Positions 33,301-42,662 of a DNA stretch of 64,000 nucleotides are shown here, piece by piece. Location of the stretch: NCBI RefSeq assembly GCF_001375595.1, contig NZ_CVJQ01000002.1, positions 205,166-269,165 of the forward strand, in the 5' to 3' direction. How positions within the stretch are numbered: the stretch's first letter is position 1; each line of letters starts with the position of its first letter. The DNA comes from Phenylobacterium immobile (ATCC 35973). GTDB lineage: Bacteria; Pseudomonadota; Alphaproteobacteria; Caulobacterales; Caulobacteraceae. The notes beneath the pieces were generated by a model that saw only the letters and a program-made list of their open reading frames with translations, did no database searches and was not told the DNA's origin. Both the position numbers and the translations under genes were made by a program.

Positions 33301-34497
33301 TCAGGCGCGCCGCGGTCGGCGCAATCGCCGCGCCAGCCAGCTGAGCAGATCGCCAAGCTGTTCCGTCAGCCAGGCGACAGGATTCTGCCCCGGGAACTTC
33401 CGGCTTGAGGCGAAAACCAGCACACAGACGCTGGCGAACAGCAGGAACGGCAGGCCCTGAGCCAGGGCGGCCGAAACGACGCCCTTTTCCGCAAGGCCCT
33501 GACCGAACACGAGCGAGATCTGGAAGGCGAAGAGCAGGAGGCCGGCCACCGCCATGGCGGCGCCAGGGCCCGCCCGTTTCGCCGTGATCGCCAGCGGCGT
33601 CGCCAAGAGCGGCATCAGTGGCAAGGCCGCGGCCCGCGCAAGGCGCGAATAGAGCTCCGCCAGTAGGGTTTGCCGAGGTTGCGGCGGCGCGGGCTCGCCG
33701 AAGCCCTCGTGCGCCAGCTCCAGCAGCGTCAATTCACTGGCCTCGCCGGCGCCGCGACGGCGCAGGAGCTGAGCGGCGGGCGCGAGGGGTAGTTTCAGGG
33801 TCAGGGTCGAAAAGGTAAGAACGTGTGCGCCCTGATCTCGGCTGACGCCGGCCTGCTGGCCGTCGTGCAGCGCCAGCACCATCGTGCGGCCATCGGCGTC
33901 ACGGCGCAGATCCGCCGCCGCGGCCGTCAGCACCTCCTCGCGGCCCTCCGGCGAGATCGTCCGCAGGAAGACGCCGCGCAGCCGCCCGCCGTCCAGGTCG
34001 ACCTCATTGGCGATCATGAGCAGGTCGCCACTGGGCGCCAGAAGTTCGCCCGCCCGCAAGTCGCCGTTCCAACCGGCGTTGCGCGCAGCGTGCATGACCT
34101 CCCGGTAGGCATAGCGGCTGTAGGGCTGGATAAAGCCATAGAGCGCCAGGCTGAAGATCATGGTCGCCGCGCCCAGCAGGACGAACGGACGCGTGATCCG
34201 ATCCAGCGACATTCCGGTGGCCAGCATGGCGTCGATCTCCGACTGGCCGTTCAGCCGGTCGATGACGACGAAGAGCGCGATAAAGAAGGCGGCCGGCAGG
34301 GTCAGGCCGACGTAATGCGGCGTCAGGTCGACCATCAACTGGAGCAGGTAGCTGAAGCCGTTGTGGGTAAGGGCCAACAGGTCCAGTGAGCGCAGCGTGC
34401 GCTCCATCAGGAACACCATCATGGTGCTAGCCAGCACCGCGATCATAGGCGCGAGCGTCTGGCTCAGCAGATAGCGGTCGACACCGCGAAGACCCAT
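33301..34497 (-). CDS. LptF/LptG-family permease
   Basis: A 398-residue permease with three N-terminal and three C-terminal membrane helices separated by a periplasmic beta-jellyroll domain, as in LptF and LptG of the LPS export ABC transporter. The coupling-helix region G-Q-S-E-I-D-A-M-L-A-T-G-M and the C-terminal L-L-F-A-F-Q-I fit. Normally lptF and lptG are paired; here only one copy is visible, 6 bp after a glycosyltransferase gene. Which of the two it is, or whether it serves another lipid, cannot be decided. Confidence 0.85.
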   Translation of the reverse strand: MGLRGVDRYLLSQTLAPMIAVLASTMMVFLMERTLRSLDLLALTHNGFSYLLQLMVDLTPHYVGLTLPAAFFIALFVVIDRLNGQSEIDAMLATGMSLDRITRPFVLLGAATMIFSLALYGFIQPYSRYAYREVMHAARNAGWNGDLRAGELLAPSGDLLMIANEVDLDGGRLRGVFLRTISPEGREEVLTAAAADLRRDADGRTMVLALHDGQQAGVSRDQGAHVLTFSTLTLKLPLAPAAQLLRRRGAGEASELTLLELAHEGFGEPAPPQPRQTLLAELYSRLARAAALPLMPLLATPLAITAKRAGPGAAMAVAGLLLFAFQISLVFGQGLAEKGVVSAALAQGLPFLLFASVCVLVFASSRKFPGQNPVAWLTEQLGDLLSWLARRLRRPRRA

Positions 34498-34503
34498 GCG
34501 AGG

Positions 34504-35769
34504 TCAGTCCGCTCGCAAGATGGCGGGGTTGGCGAGTGCGCTTCTGGCGCTCTGCCAGAAGGGCGTGGCTCGCCGGTCCCGCGAAGCGCTGCTTAGGCGG
34601 GGCGAACCGACGGCCTCGCAATAGATGTCTACGGTCTGGTTCAGGATCTGCGGCCAACGGTAGGCCGCGCTCTGCCTCAGCGCTTCCGCCCCCATCTCCG
34701 CCCGCCGCTCCGCGTCGCCCAGCAGGGCTGCAAGGGCGTCGGCGTAAGCCTGCGGATGGCTCGGCGCGCACAGCAGGCCCGAGCGGCCATGCTGCACCAG
34801 GGTGCGTGAGTTCGGGACATCGGCGCAGACCACCGGCAGGCCGGACGCCATGGCCTCCAGGTTGACGTTGCCGAAGGTCTCGGTGGTGCTGGGGTTGAAA
34901 AGGAGGTCGGCGCTGGCGATCGCCGTCGCCAGGTGCTCGCCGCCGAGGCGTCCGGTGAACACCGCTTGGGGCAGGTTCGCCTTGAACCACGGCGCCGCCG
35001 GGCCGTCGCCAATCACCAGGACGGAGGTGGGTCCCAGCGCCCGTTCCAGCCTGCGCACGGCATCGGCGAAGACGCCCAGGCCCTTCTCCATGACGAGGCG
35101 GCCCAGGAAGGCGATCACCGGGCGACCGTCAAGGCCTTGAGCGCCGCGCCATGCCGCGCTGCGCCGTTCCGGGTTGAACAGATCGCGATCGACGCCGCGG
35201 GGCCAGACCCGCACCTGGCCCGGCGCATTCGCCGCGACGATGTCGTCGGCGATCGAGCGCGTGGGCGCGAGCACATAGTCACAGCTGCTGTAGAAAGCCT
35301 GCACGCGGCTCTTCAGGTACGGCCTCAGCCAATCCAGGGCGTAGTAGCGAAGATAATCGTCGAAATGCGTGTGGACGCTCGCCACCACCGGCAGGTCGCG
35401 GCGTCGCGCCAATCGGATCGCCGCCTCACCCAGGGGATCCGGCGAAGAGACGTGGATGACGTCGGGCCGAAAAGCCTCGACATCGCGCCGGACCCAGAAC
35501 GGCAGGCCCAGGGCCACGCGGTAGTCCGGCCGCAGGGGAATCGGCGCGGAGGGCACGGAGACCAGGTCGCCCACCGGCGGGAATGCGGGACGCGCGGAGG
35601 AGGGCGAGTAGACGCGAACCTGGAAACCCGCCTCGTTCAGGAGGTGCCCCACCAGGCGGTTCAGCGTCTTGTTGGCGCCGTCGAGGGTGTAATTGTAGTT
35701 GCCCGAGAATAGAGCAACGCGCAGCGGCCGACCGGCCGGCGCGATGGCGTAGGGCCGTTCGACGATCAT
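34504..35769 (-). CDS. GT4-family glycosyltransferase
   Basis: A 421-residue GT-B glycosyltransferase. N-terminal A-L-F-S-G-N-Y-N-Y-T-L-D-G-A-N-K-T-L and V-A-S-V-H-T-H-F-D-D-Y, and C-terminal donor site F-L-G-R-L-V-M-E-K-G and S-T-T-E-T-F-G-N-V-N-L-E-A-M-A-S-G. It resembles enzymes that glycosylate diacylglycerol (SqdX and MgdA types); substrate unproven. ATG at 35767-35769 with AAGGG upstream. Operonic with the LptF/G-like permease; divergent from another GT4. Confidence 0.9.
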   Translation of the reverse strand: MIVERPYAIAPAGRPLRVALFSGNYNYTLDGANKTLNRLVGHLLNEAGFQVRVYSPSSARPAFPPVGDLVSVPSAPIPLRPDYRVALGLPFWVRRDVEAFRPDVIHVSSPDPLGEAAIRLARRRDLPVVASVHTHFDDYLRYYALDWLRPYLKSRVQAFYSSCDYVLAPTRSIADDIVAANAPGQVRVWPRGVDRDLFNPERRSAAWRGAQGLDGRPVIAFLGRLVMEKGLGVFADAVRRLERALGPTSVLVIGDGPAAPWFKANLPQAVFTGRLGGEHLATAIASADLLFNPSTTETFGNVNLEAMASGLPVVCADVPNSRTLVQHGRSGLLCAPSHPQAYADALAALLGDAERRAEMGAEALRQSAAYRWPQILNQTVDIYCEAVGSPRLSSASRDRRATPFWQSARSALANPAILRAD

Positions 35770-35876
35770 GCCGGCATCCCTTGAAAGCGGCTGCGGCGCC
35801 TCGGCGCCAGCCTGTCATGAAGCGGCCCTACAGGCGGGCTGAGCCGCCGAGCAGCGCGGCGGCCCGAAGGTGAGTG

Positions 35877-37037
35877 ATGCGGATCGTCGACGTTGCCGAG
35901 TTCTACGCGCCGGGCGGCGGCGGCGTACGCACCTACATCGACCGCAAGTTCATCGCGGCCGCAGACGCCGGCCACGAACTCTTCGTCATCGCGCCAGGTC
36001 CGCGCGACGGCTTCGAGCCCCGTCCGGGCGGCGGTGTCGTCTGGGTGAAGGCGCCGGGCCTGCCCTTCGACGCCAGCTACTGGATGTTCGCCGCGGCGGC
36101 GCCTGTCCATGCCCACCTCGACCGCCTGGCGCCCGACATGGTCGAGGCCTCCTCGCCATGGCGCGGCGCCTGGATCGTCGCAAAGTGGCCGGCGGCCCGG
36201 CCGCGCACGATGTTCGTCCATGCCGATCCTGTCGCCTCGTATCCGCAGCGCTTGTTTGCGCCGCACATAGATCCCGACCGGGTCGACCGACTCTGCGAAC
36301 CGTATTGGGCGTACCACCGGGGTTTAGCCGCGCACTTTGACAGTTCGGTTGCAGGCAGCGCCTGGCTGGCCAAACGCCTGCGCGACCACGGCTTGAGCGA
36401 TGTCGAGGCGGTGCCTCTGGGCGCTGATGTCGGCGCCTTCTCGCCCGCCTTGCGTGACCCAGGTCTGCACGCTCGCCTGCTCGCCGACTGTGGCCTGCCG
36501 GCCCATGGCAAGGTCCTGGTGGGCGTCGGGCGCCATCACCCGCAAAAGCGCTGGCCGATGCTGATGGCCGCTGTGGACCAGGCCTCAAGCACCGCCGCGC
36601 CCTTGGGCCTGATCATCATCGGCGAGGGCATGGACCGCGCGCGGATCGAACGCGCCGCCCGGCGCCGTCCGCATGTTCGGTTGATGGACCGCACCCGCGA
36701 CCGCGCGGCGCTCGCCGCGATCCTCGCCTCCGCCGACGCCCTTCTGCATGGCAGCGAATCGGAGACTTTTGGCCTCGTGGTCGCCGAGGCCCTGGCGTCC
36801 GGCCTGCCGGCGGTCCTGCCCGACCGCGGCGCCTGCGCGGAGCTGGCTTCGCCCTTCGTCTCCGAGCTCTACCGCGCCGGCGATCCTGCGGCGGCGGCGG
36901 CGGCGATTCGACGACTCTTCGCCCGCGACCAGCCCGCGCTGCGCGCCGCCGCGGCCGACGCCGCGACCGGCGTCCGTAGCGACGCGGCCCATTTCCGCGA
37001 CCTGTTCGCCTTCTATAGGCGACGCTTCGCGACATGA
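35877..37037 (+). CDS. GT4-family glycosyltransferase
   Basis: A 386-residue GT-B enzyme. The acceptor half has F-Y-A-P-G-G-G-G-V-R-T-Y and F-V-H-A-D-P-V; the donor half has V-G-R-H-H-P-Q-K-R-W and S-E-S-E-T-F-G-L-V-V-A-E-A-L-A-S-G. ATG at 35877 with AAGG upstream at 6 bases; a GTG at 35874 is possible. Divergent from the other GT4 across about 100 bp and overlapping the next membrane protein gene by 4 bp, which together suggest a small glycolipid or envelope-glycan locus. Confidence 0.9.
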   Translation: MRIVDVAEFYAPGGGGVRTYIDRKFIAAADAGHELFVIAPGPRDGFEPRPGGGVVWVKAPGLPFDASYWMFAAAAPVHAHLDRLAPDMVEASSPWRGAWIVAKWPAARPRTMFVHADPVASYPQRLFAPHIDPDRVDRLCEPYWAYHRGLAAHFDSSVAGSAWLAKRLRDHGLSDVEAVPLGADVGAFSPALRDPGLHARLLADCGLPAHGKVLVGVGRHHPQKRWPMLMAAVDQASSTAAPLGLIIIGEGMDRARIERAARRRPHVRLMDRTRDRAALAAILASADALLHGSESETFGLVVAEALASGLPAVLPDRGACAELASPFVSELYRAGDPAAAAAAIRRLFARDQPALRAAAADAATGVRSDAAHFRDLFAFYRRRFAT

Positions 37038-37918
37038 CCGACAAGATCGCGCCTTCACCGCCGCGCCGGTGGACCGTATGGGCGGCAGGCGCCCTGGCGG
37101 TTGGTCTTGGCGCAGCGGCCACGGCCCAGCTAAGCCGCGCTTCGGACGAAACCCTGGCCATGATCGGCCAGCTGTCACCCGCCGTCTGGGCGGCGTGGGT
37201 GGCGCTCTACCTGGTCCAACCGGTCGCCGACGCGGTCATTTTTCGGCGCCTCTGGGGCCTGAAGCTCGCCGACTTCGGCGTGGTCCTGCGGAAGGTCGCG
37301 ATCAACGAGGTGCTGTTCGGCTATACGGGCGAACTCTTCTTCTACCTGTGGGCGCGGCGACGCGCGCGACTGGCCGCCGCAGCCTTCGGCGCCATCAAGG
37401 ACGTCAATATCGTCTCCGCCCTCGGCGGCAATGTGCTGACCTTGGCGACCTTGGGCCTCAGCGCCCATGCCCTGAAATCCATCGACCTTGGCCGCCAGCT
37501 TGGCCCCCTGCTATGGCCCAGCCTGGCGGTCGTCGGGCTTTCCTTCGCGGTCCCGCTGTTCGCCCGCAGGCTGTTCTCCTTGACGCGGCGCGAACTCCTC
37601 TACGTCTCGGTCGTCCACGCCGCTCGCATGGCGGTCTCCAGCGCCCTGACCCTGCTGGTCTGGCGATCGGCCCTGCCGGGTGTCGAGCCGGGCGTCTGGC
37701 TGGCGCTGCTCGCCGGACGGTTGCTCCTGGCCCGCCTGCCCCTCGTCGCCAACAAGGACCTGGTGTTCGCCAACCTGCTGCTGGCCCTGTTCGGCGCCGG
37801 ATCGCCCACAGCCATACTGCTGGCCACGTTGGCCATCGCCACTTTGCTGACCCACCTGGCCGTCATCGTCGCGACCAATGTTCCCGGCCTCCTGCGGGCC
37901 ATGCTGCGTCGCGCCTGA
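37034..37918 (+). CDS. Integral membrane protein of the glycosyltransferase locus
   Basis: A 294-residue protein with about seven or eight hydrophobic segments and an even spread of short basic loops (W-A-R-R-R-A-R-L, F-A-R-R-L-F). It overlaps the preceding GT4 gene by 4 bp, so it is likely a partner, perhaps for moving or modifying the glycosylated lipid. It resembles in layout LPG_synthase_TM/UPF0104-type proteins, but I cannot confirm a family. Confidence 0.72.
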   Translation: MTDKIAPSPPRRWTVWAAGALAVGLGAAATAQLSRASDETLAMIGQLSPAVWAAWVALYLVQPVADAVIFRRLWGLKLADFGVVLRKVAINEVLFGYTGELFFYLWARRRARLAAAAFGAIKDVNIVSALGGNVLTLATLGLSAHALKSIDLGRQLGPLLWPSLAVVGLSFAVPLFARRLFSLTRRELLYVSVVHAARMAVSSALTLLVWRSALPGVEPGVWLALLAGRLLLARLPLVANKDLVFANLLLALFGAGSPTAILLATLAIATLLTHLAVIVATNVPGLLRAMLRRA

Positions 37919-38046
37919 CCCGCGCCGGCGATCCGCCATGGCCACGCTTGCTCAGGATCGGTTTACCATGCGACGTCATAGTGCCGTCCGCCGCAAGAGG
38001 CGGCCCGAATCAAGCCCTTACTGAGCCTGTGCGCGAGGATACCTGA

Positions 38047-39087
38047 ATGTTCGCAACGCCCTTGAAGCGCCTCTTCGCCTTAGGCGCCCTGGCCGTCGCC
38101 GTGACCCTGGCCTCCTGCGCCTCCGAGCCGCCGCCTGCGCCACCGCCGCCGCCAATACCGTCCGTCGGCCTGTCGCCCCAGATCATTGAGATGGCCGGCG
38201 CCTACCGCGCCTATATGAATCGCGCGACCGGCATCTCGCCAACCTTCAGCAATGGCGACCAGATCGCCGGCAGTGTGCGCGCGGGCGCAAGCTACGAGCC
38301 GCAGCAGTTCCTGCGCGGCGCGATCGCCTACGGAGCCATCGTCGCACTACAGGATCCGAATTTTGTCTCCGGCGTGCGCGTCTACGCTCAAGACGCGACC
38401 CAGCGCCGGACGATCGCCTATGAAATCCTGCGCAATCCCGCCTACGCCGCCGGCATCACGGGCGCCAACAGCGCCGCAGGCCTGGTGATCGCGGCCCTTG
38501 GCGCCGATGGCCGCGCGCTCCTCGACCAGGGCAAGGCGGTCAAGCAGTCGGCCTATGATGTGCAACGGCAAAGCTGGTCCAAGGCCGACGTGGCCGGCCG
38601 CGACGCACGTCTGGCGCTCGCCAAGCAGCTCTCCGCCACGGGTGGCTCCGCCGACTCGATGGAGCTCAATCGCCTGAGCCTCGCCGTCAATGGCGCCGCC
38701 ATCAGCCCGCTCGGCATCACCGGCGAACCTAAGGACGCGCCCTATTCGCCGCTCGTGGTCCGCAGCCTGGCGGTCGCAGCCCTCGCCGCCCTGGGCTACG
38801 CCAACGACGACAGCCTGGCCGCGGTGGTGCCGCTGATGACCGACCCGGCCTCGGCGACCTGCTTCAACATGTCGAAGCTGAACCTCTACCAGTGCCTGGC
38901 CGTCTCCAAGCCGCACTACGAGGACGTCTTCTGCCTGGGGCAGCATGTGATGATCGACACCGGCCAATGCGTGATGAAGGCCGCCGGCGTGCTGGTCCCG
39001 GTGGAGGTCCGCCCGGCTCCGCTGCCGGTGAAGGCGGTGACCACCAAGGCCAAGCCGAAGAAGGCGCCGGCCAAGAAGAAGAGCTGA
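38047..39087 (+). CDS. Putative lipoprotein, unknown function
   Basis: A 346-residue protein with a signal peptide and the lipobox L-A-S-C near residue 24, followed by a proline-rich linker ([11 protein letters not shown]). Two pairs of cysteines occur in the C-terminal third. The tail P-K-K-A-P-A-K-K-K is strongly basic. After Lgt processing it would be membrane-anchored in the periplasm. I do not recognise the family. Confidence 0.78.
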   Translation: MFATPLKRLFALGALAVAVTLASCASEPPPAPPPPPIPSVGLSPQIIEMAGAYRAYMNRATGISPTFSNGDQIAGSVRAGASYEPQQFLRGAIAYGAIVALQDPNFVSGVRVYAQDATQRRTIAYEILRNPAYAAGITGANSAAGLVIAALGADGRALLDQGKAVKQSAYDVQRQSWSKADVAGRDARLALAKQLSATGGSADSMELNRLSLAVNGAAISPLGITGEPKDAPYSPLVVRSLAVAALAALGYANDDSLAAVVPLMTDPASATCFNMSKLNLYQCLAVSKPHYEDVFCLGQHVMIDTGQCVMKAAGVLVPVEVRPAPLPVKAVTTKAKPKKAPAKKKS

Positions 39088-39115
39088 TCACAACAGCCTA
39101 TCCGGCCTCTCCGCC

Positions 39116-39439
39116 GTGACCTGGCTCTACTACCTCGCCGCGGCCGTCGCCGAGATCGCCGGCTGCTTCGCCTCCTGGGCCTGGCTGCGGCTCGGTCGCT
39201 CGGCCCTTTGGCTCGCGCCGGGCCTGGCCTGCTTGGTGCTCTTCGCCCTGCTGCTGACGCGCGTGGACAGTGAGGCCGCGGGGCGGGCCTATGCGGCCTA
39301 TGGCGGCGTCTATATCTCAGCCTCGATCGCCTGGCTGTGGCTCGTCGAACACCGCGTCCCGGATCGCTGGGATCTCGTTGGAGCGGTGATCTGCCTGGTG
39401 GGCGCCGGCGTTATCCTGCTGGGACCGCGCGCCGCCTGA
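39116..39439 (+). CDS. YnfA/UPF0060-family membrane protein
   Basis: A 107-residue four-helix inner-membrane protein with the family motifs [17 protein letters not shown] and P-D-R-W-D-L-V-G. YnfA proteins are SMR-like and have been linked to efflux of dyes and drugs. The start is GTG at 39116. Confidence 0.9.
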   Translation: MTWLYYLAAAVAEIAGCFASWAWLRLGRSALWLAPGLACLVLFALLLTRVDSEAAGRAYAAYGGVYISASIAWLWLVEHRVPDRWDLVGAVICLVGAGVILLGPRAA

Positions 39440-39517
39440 CAGCGATCGGCGGCGAAGACGTCGGCAGGCGTTGCGTCCTCCAGGCGATTTATGTATGTAC
39501 GCGCACCCTATTTCCGT

Positions 39518-39550
39518 CGCCGCGCGACCTCCGCGCGGCGGCTTCGTTTT
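39518..39550 (+). promoter_or_regulatory. Terminator-like hairpin in the rplY leader
   Basis: CGCCGCGCG (39518-39526) pairs perfectly with CGCGCGGCG (39532-39540) around the loop ACCTC, and GCTTCGTTTT follows. The rplY ribosome-binding GAGG begins at 39551, so the hairpin sits between any promoter and the gene and could act as an attenuator; or it is the ynfA terminator and rplY starts right after. The loop ACCTC is complementary to the GAGG site. Confidence 0.55.
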
Positions 39551-39560
39551 GAGGCAGGCT

Positions 39561-40175
39561 ATGGCCGATATCGTTCTGAACGTTGAAGTCCGTGAATCGA
39601 CCGGCACCGGCTCGGCCCGCGCCGCCCGTCGCGCCGGCTTGGTCCCGGGCGTCCTGTACGGCGGCGACAAGGCCCCGGTGGCCGTGACCGCCGTCGCCAA
39701 GGATTTCCGCAAGGCCCTCCACACGGGCAAGCTCCTGGGCCACCTGGTGACCCTGAAGAACGGCTCGGAAACCCAGTCGGTCATCGCCAAGGTCATCGAC
39801 ACGCACCCGGTGACGGATGAGCCGACGCACTTCGACCTCTATCGGGTCGATCAACACCAACAGATCACGATCGCCGTGGCCCTGCACTTCGCCAACGGCG
39901 AAGAATCGCCGGGCCTGAAGCGCGGCGGCACGTTGAACGTCGTCTGGCACGAGGTTCAGGTCTCCTGCCACGCCGACGAAATTCCGGAAGAAGTCGTGAT
40001 CGACCTGACGGGCCTCGACATCGGCGCCTCGGTCCACGTCTCCGACCTCAAGCTGCCCAAGGGCGTCACCGCCGCCATGGACGGCGACGTGGTCGTGGCC
40101 ACGGTTGCGGCGGCGTCGGCCCAGATGTCGGCCGATGCGGCTGAAGACGCAGCCGCTGAAGGCGGCGAGGCCTAA
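39561..40175 (+). CDS. rplY: 50S ribosomal protein L25/general stress protein Ctc
   Basis: A 204-residue long-form L25 that binds 5S rRNA. The N-terminal L25 domain (E-S-T-G-T-G-S-A-R-A-A-R-R, then V-P-G-V-L-Y-G) is followed by the TL5/Ctc beta domain, and it ends in an Ala/Glu-rich acidic tail. ATG at 39561 with GAGG 6 bases before. Followed by pth and ychF, a conserved bacterial order. Confidence 0.96.
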   Translation: MADIVLNVEVRESTGTGSARAARRAGLVPGVLYGGDKAPVAVTAVAKDFRKALHTGKLLGHLVTLKNGSETQSVIAKVIDTHPVTDEPTHFDLYRVDQHQQITIAVALHFANGEESPGLKRGGTLNVVWHEVQVSCHADEIPEEVVIDLTGLDIGASVHVSDLKLPKGVTAAMDGDVVVATVAAASAQMSADAAEDAAAEGGEA

Positions 40176-40211
40176 GAGCCTCTCGCCGCGGTCTCTGTTC
40201 GCGGGGATCGC

Positions 40212-40835
40212 ATGCTGCTCATCGTCGGCCAGGGCAATCCCGGCCAGAAGTACGAGGCAAACCGGCACAACGTCGGCTTCATGGCCGTCGATGAGATCGC
40301 ACGTCGCTGGAATTTCTCCAGCGAACGCGCTCGATTCGGCAGTCTGGCCCGCGAGGGCGAGATCGAAACCCCAAAGGGTCCGCAGCGCGCCCTCATCCTC
40401 AAGCCGCAGACCTTCTACAACGAGACCGGCCGCGCCGTGGGCGAAGCGGTGAAGTTCTTCAAGCTCGACGCCGCCGCCGACCTGGTCCTGTTCCACGACG
40501 AGATCGACCTGGCGCTTGGACGCTTCCGCATGAAGGCGGGCGGCGGGGCGGCCGGCAACAACGGTGTCCGCTCGATCACCGCCGCTGTCGGCGCCAGTTT
40601 CCGCCGCGCACGGCTGGGCGTCGGTCATCCGGGCGACAAGGATTTGGTCTACGGCTACGTCCTGGCCGACTTTCACAAGGTCGAGCGCCCGGTGGTTGAG
40701 GAGATGCTTCGCGCCTGCGCCGATGCGGCGCCCTTCCTCGCCCTCGGCGAAGATGAGAAATACCAGACCGAGGTGATGCGGCTCGCCCCCGCCGCCAAGG
40801 TCGATCCCAAGAAGCTAGCTCGCGGCGAGAATTAA
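40212..40835 (+). CDS. pth: Peptidyl-tRNA hydrolase
   Basis: A 207-residue enzyme that releases peptides from prematurely dropped peptidyl-tRNAs. Catalytic His in N-R-H-N-V-G-F, the substrate Asn in F-Y-N-E-T-G, Asp in F-H-D-E-I-D-L and G-G-A-A-G-N-N-G-V-R-S are all in place. ATG at 40212. ychF follows after 10 bp. Confidence 0.97.
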   Translation: MLLIVGQGNPGQKYEANRHNVGFMAVDEIARRWNFSSERARFGSLAREGEIETPKGPQRALILKPQTFYNETGRAVGEAVKFFKLDAAADLVLFHDEIDLALGRFRMKAGGGAAGNNGVRSITAAVGASFRRARLGVGHPGDKDLVYGYVLADFHKVERPVVEEMLRACADAAPFLALGEDEKYQTEVMRLAPAAKVDPKKLARGEN

Positions 40836-40845
40836 GGACCCCGTT

Positions 40846-41943
40846 ATGGCTCTGAAAGTCGCCATCGTCGGCCTGCCCAACGTCGGCAAGTCCACCCTGT
40901 TCAATGCGCTGACCCAGACGGCGGCGGCGCAGTCGGCCAACTATCCGTTCTGCACCATCGAGCCCAATGTCGGCGACGTGGCTGTGCCGGAGCCGCGCCT
41001 GGAGGCGCTGGCCGCCATCGCCTCGTCCAAGGAGATCATCCCGGCGCGCATCAACTTCGTCGATGTCGCCGGCCTGGTGCGCGGCGCGTCCAAGGGAGAA
41101 GGCCTCGGCAACCAGTTCCTGGCCAATATCCGCGACTGCGACGCCGTGGCCTTCGTCACCCGCTGCTTCATCGACGACGACATCACCCACGTCGAAGGGC
41201 GCGTCGATCCCATCGCCGACCTGGAGACCATCGAGACCGAGCTGATGCTGGCCGACCTGGAAAGCCTCGAGAAGCGCGTGGTCAATCTGGAGAAGCGCGC
41301 GAAGGCCGGCGACAAGGAGAGCGCCCAGACGCTGCGCCTGGTCCAGGCCGCCCTGACCGAGTTGAACGCCGGCCGCCCCGCCCGGAACGCCAAGGTCGCC
41401 GCCGAGGACGAAAAAGCCTGGCGGATGCTGCAGCTCTTGACCACCAAGCCCGCGCTCTATGTGTCGAACGTCGAGGAAGCCTCGGCGGCGGAGGGCAATG
41501 AGCTGTCGCGCTTGGTCGCCGAACGCGCGACGCGTGACGGGGCCGATTCGGTCGTCATCTCTGCGCAGATCGAAAGCGAGATCGCCCTCCTCGACCGCGC
41601 CGAACAGGCCGAGTTCCTGGAGACCCTGGGCCTCAGCGAGCCCGGCTTGAACAAGCTGATCCGCGAGGCCTACCACCTGCTGGGCCTGCAGACCTATTTC
41701 ACGGTGGGCCCCAAGGAAACGCGCGCCTGGACGATCCGCAAGGGCGACACTGCTCCACAGGCCGCCGGCGTCATCCACACCGACTTCGAGAAGGGCTTCA
41801 TCCGCGCAGAGACGATCGCCTACGAGGATTACGTGCGCCTCAAGGGCGAGGCCGGCGCGCGCGAAGCCGGCAAGTTCCGCCAGGAAGGCAAGGAGTACGT
41901 CGTCCACGACGGCGACGTGCTGAACTTCCGCTTCAACGTCTGA
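40846..41943 (+). CDS. ychF: Redox/ribosome-associated ATPase YchF (Obg-like)
   Basis: A 365-residue P-loop protein of the TRAFAC Obg family that prefers ATP. G1 is G-L-P-N-V-G-K-S-T, G3 is D-V-A-G-L-V; the NKxD motif is altered as usual in YchF. A central coiled coil and the C-terminal TGS domain (R-K-G-D-T-A-P-Q-A-A-G-V-I-H) complete it. It associates with ribosomes and is a negative regulator of the oxidative stress response in E. coli. Confidence 0.97.
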   Translation: MALKVAIVGLPNVGKSTLFNALTQTAAAQSANYPFCTIEPNVGDVAVPEPRLEALAAIASSKEIIPARINFVDVAGLVRGASKGEGLGNQFLANIRDCDAVAFVTRCFIDDDITHVEGRVDPIADLETIETELMLADLESLEKRVVNLEKRAKAGDKESAQTLRLVQAALTELNAGRPARNAKVAAEDEKAWRMLQLLTTKPALYVSNVEEASAAEGNELSRLVAERATRDGADSVVISAQIESEIALLDRAEQAEFLETLGLSEPGLNKLIREAYHLLGLQTYFTVGPKETRAWTIRKGDTAPQAAGVIHTDFEKGFIRAETIAYEDYVRLKGEAGAREAGKFRQEGKEYVVHDGDVLNFRFNV

Positions 41944-41947
41944 CCTG

Positions 41948-42628
41948 ATGATGGGCGAGACCGTCCTGCTGACCGCCCCGGACGGCTTCGCCTTCGACGC
42001 CTGGCATACAAGGCCCAGCGACGCCCGGCGTGGCGGCCTCGTCATCTGCCATGCGATCTGGGGCGTGACGCCCCACCTGCGCGCGCTGGCCGAGGAATAC
42101 GCCGAGGACGGCTATGAGACGCTTGTTCCGAGCCTCTTCGACCGCCAACAACGCGGCTTCGCCGAAGCCGATACCGACCCGGCCCTGATGGCCCGTCAGA
42201 CATCCCTCGCCGAGGCCGCCGGATGGGGCTCAGGCGTCCTCGATGCGGTCCAGGCGGCCATTGACGCCCTGAAGCCGCCAGTCTTCCTGATGGGCTTCTG
42301 CTTTGGCGGCACGACCGCCTGGCTGGCGGCGGCGCGATGCTCGGGCCTGTCGGCCGTCTCCAGCTTTTATGGGGGCCAGGTCATCGACTATCTGGACGAG
42401 ACCCCGCAGGTCCCGACCATCCTGCACGTCGGCAAGACCGACGAGCTTATGCCGCCTGAGGACATCGAGGCGATCCGCGCCGCCCATCCGGAGTTGCCGG
42501 TCTACCCCTACCCCGCCGGCCACGCCTTCGTGGCGCCCAGCGGCTTCCACGCCGACAGCGCACGCCTGTCGAAGCTGCGGACGCTGGCGCTCTTCTCCCG
42601 CAACGGCGGCGGTCGCAGCGAGGTCTGA
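41948..42628 (+). CDS. Dienelactone hydrolase-family protein
   Basis: A 226-residue alpha/beta hydrolase with the DLH-type Cys nucleophile in G-F-C-F-G-G, Asp in V-G-K-T-D-E-L and His in A-G-H-A-F. DLH hydrolyses dienelactones in chlorocatechol pathways, but many members have unknown substrates. ATG at 41948 or 41951, immediately after ychF. Confidence 0.92.
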   Translation: MMGETVLLTAPDGFAFDAWHTRPSDARRGGLVICHAIWGVTPHLRALAEEYAEDGYETLVPSLFDRQQRGFAEADTDPALMARQTSLAEAAGWGSGVLDAVQAAIDALKPPVFLMGFCFGGTTAWLAAARCSGLSAVSSFYGGQVIDYLDETPQVPTILHVGKTDELMPPEDIEAIRAAHPELPVYPYPAGHAFVAPSGFHADSARLSKLRTLALFSRNGGGRSEV

Positions 42629-42662
42629 CACAAGGCCCCGCCCCGCTGCTAAGCTCGCGACC

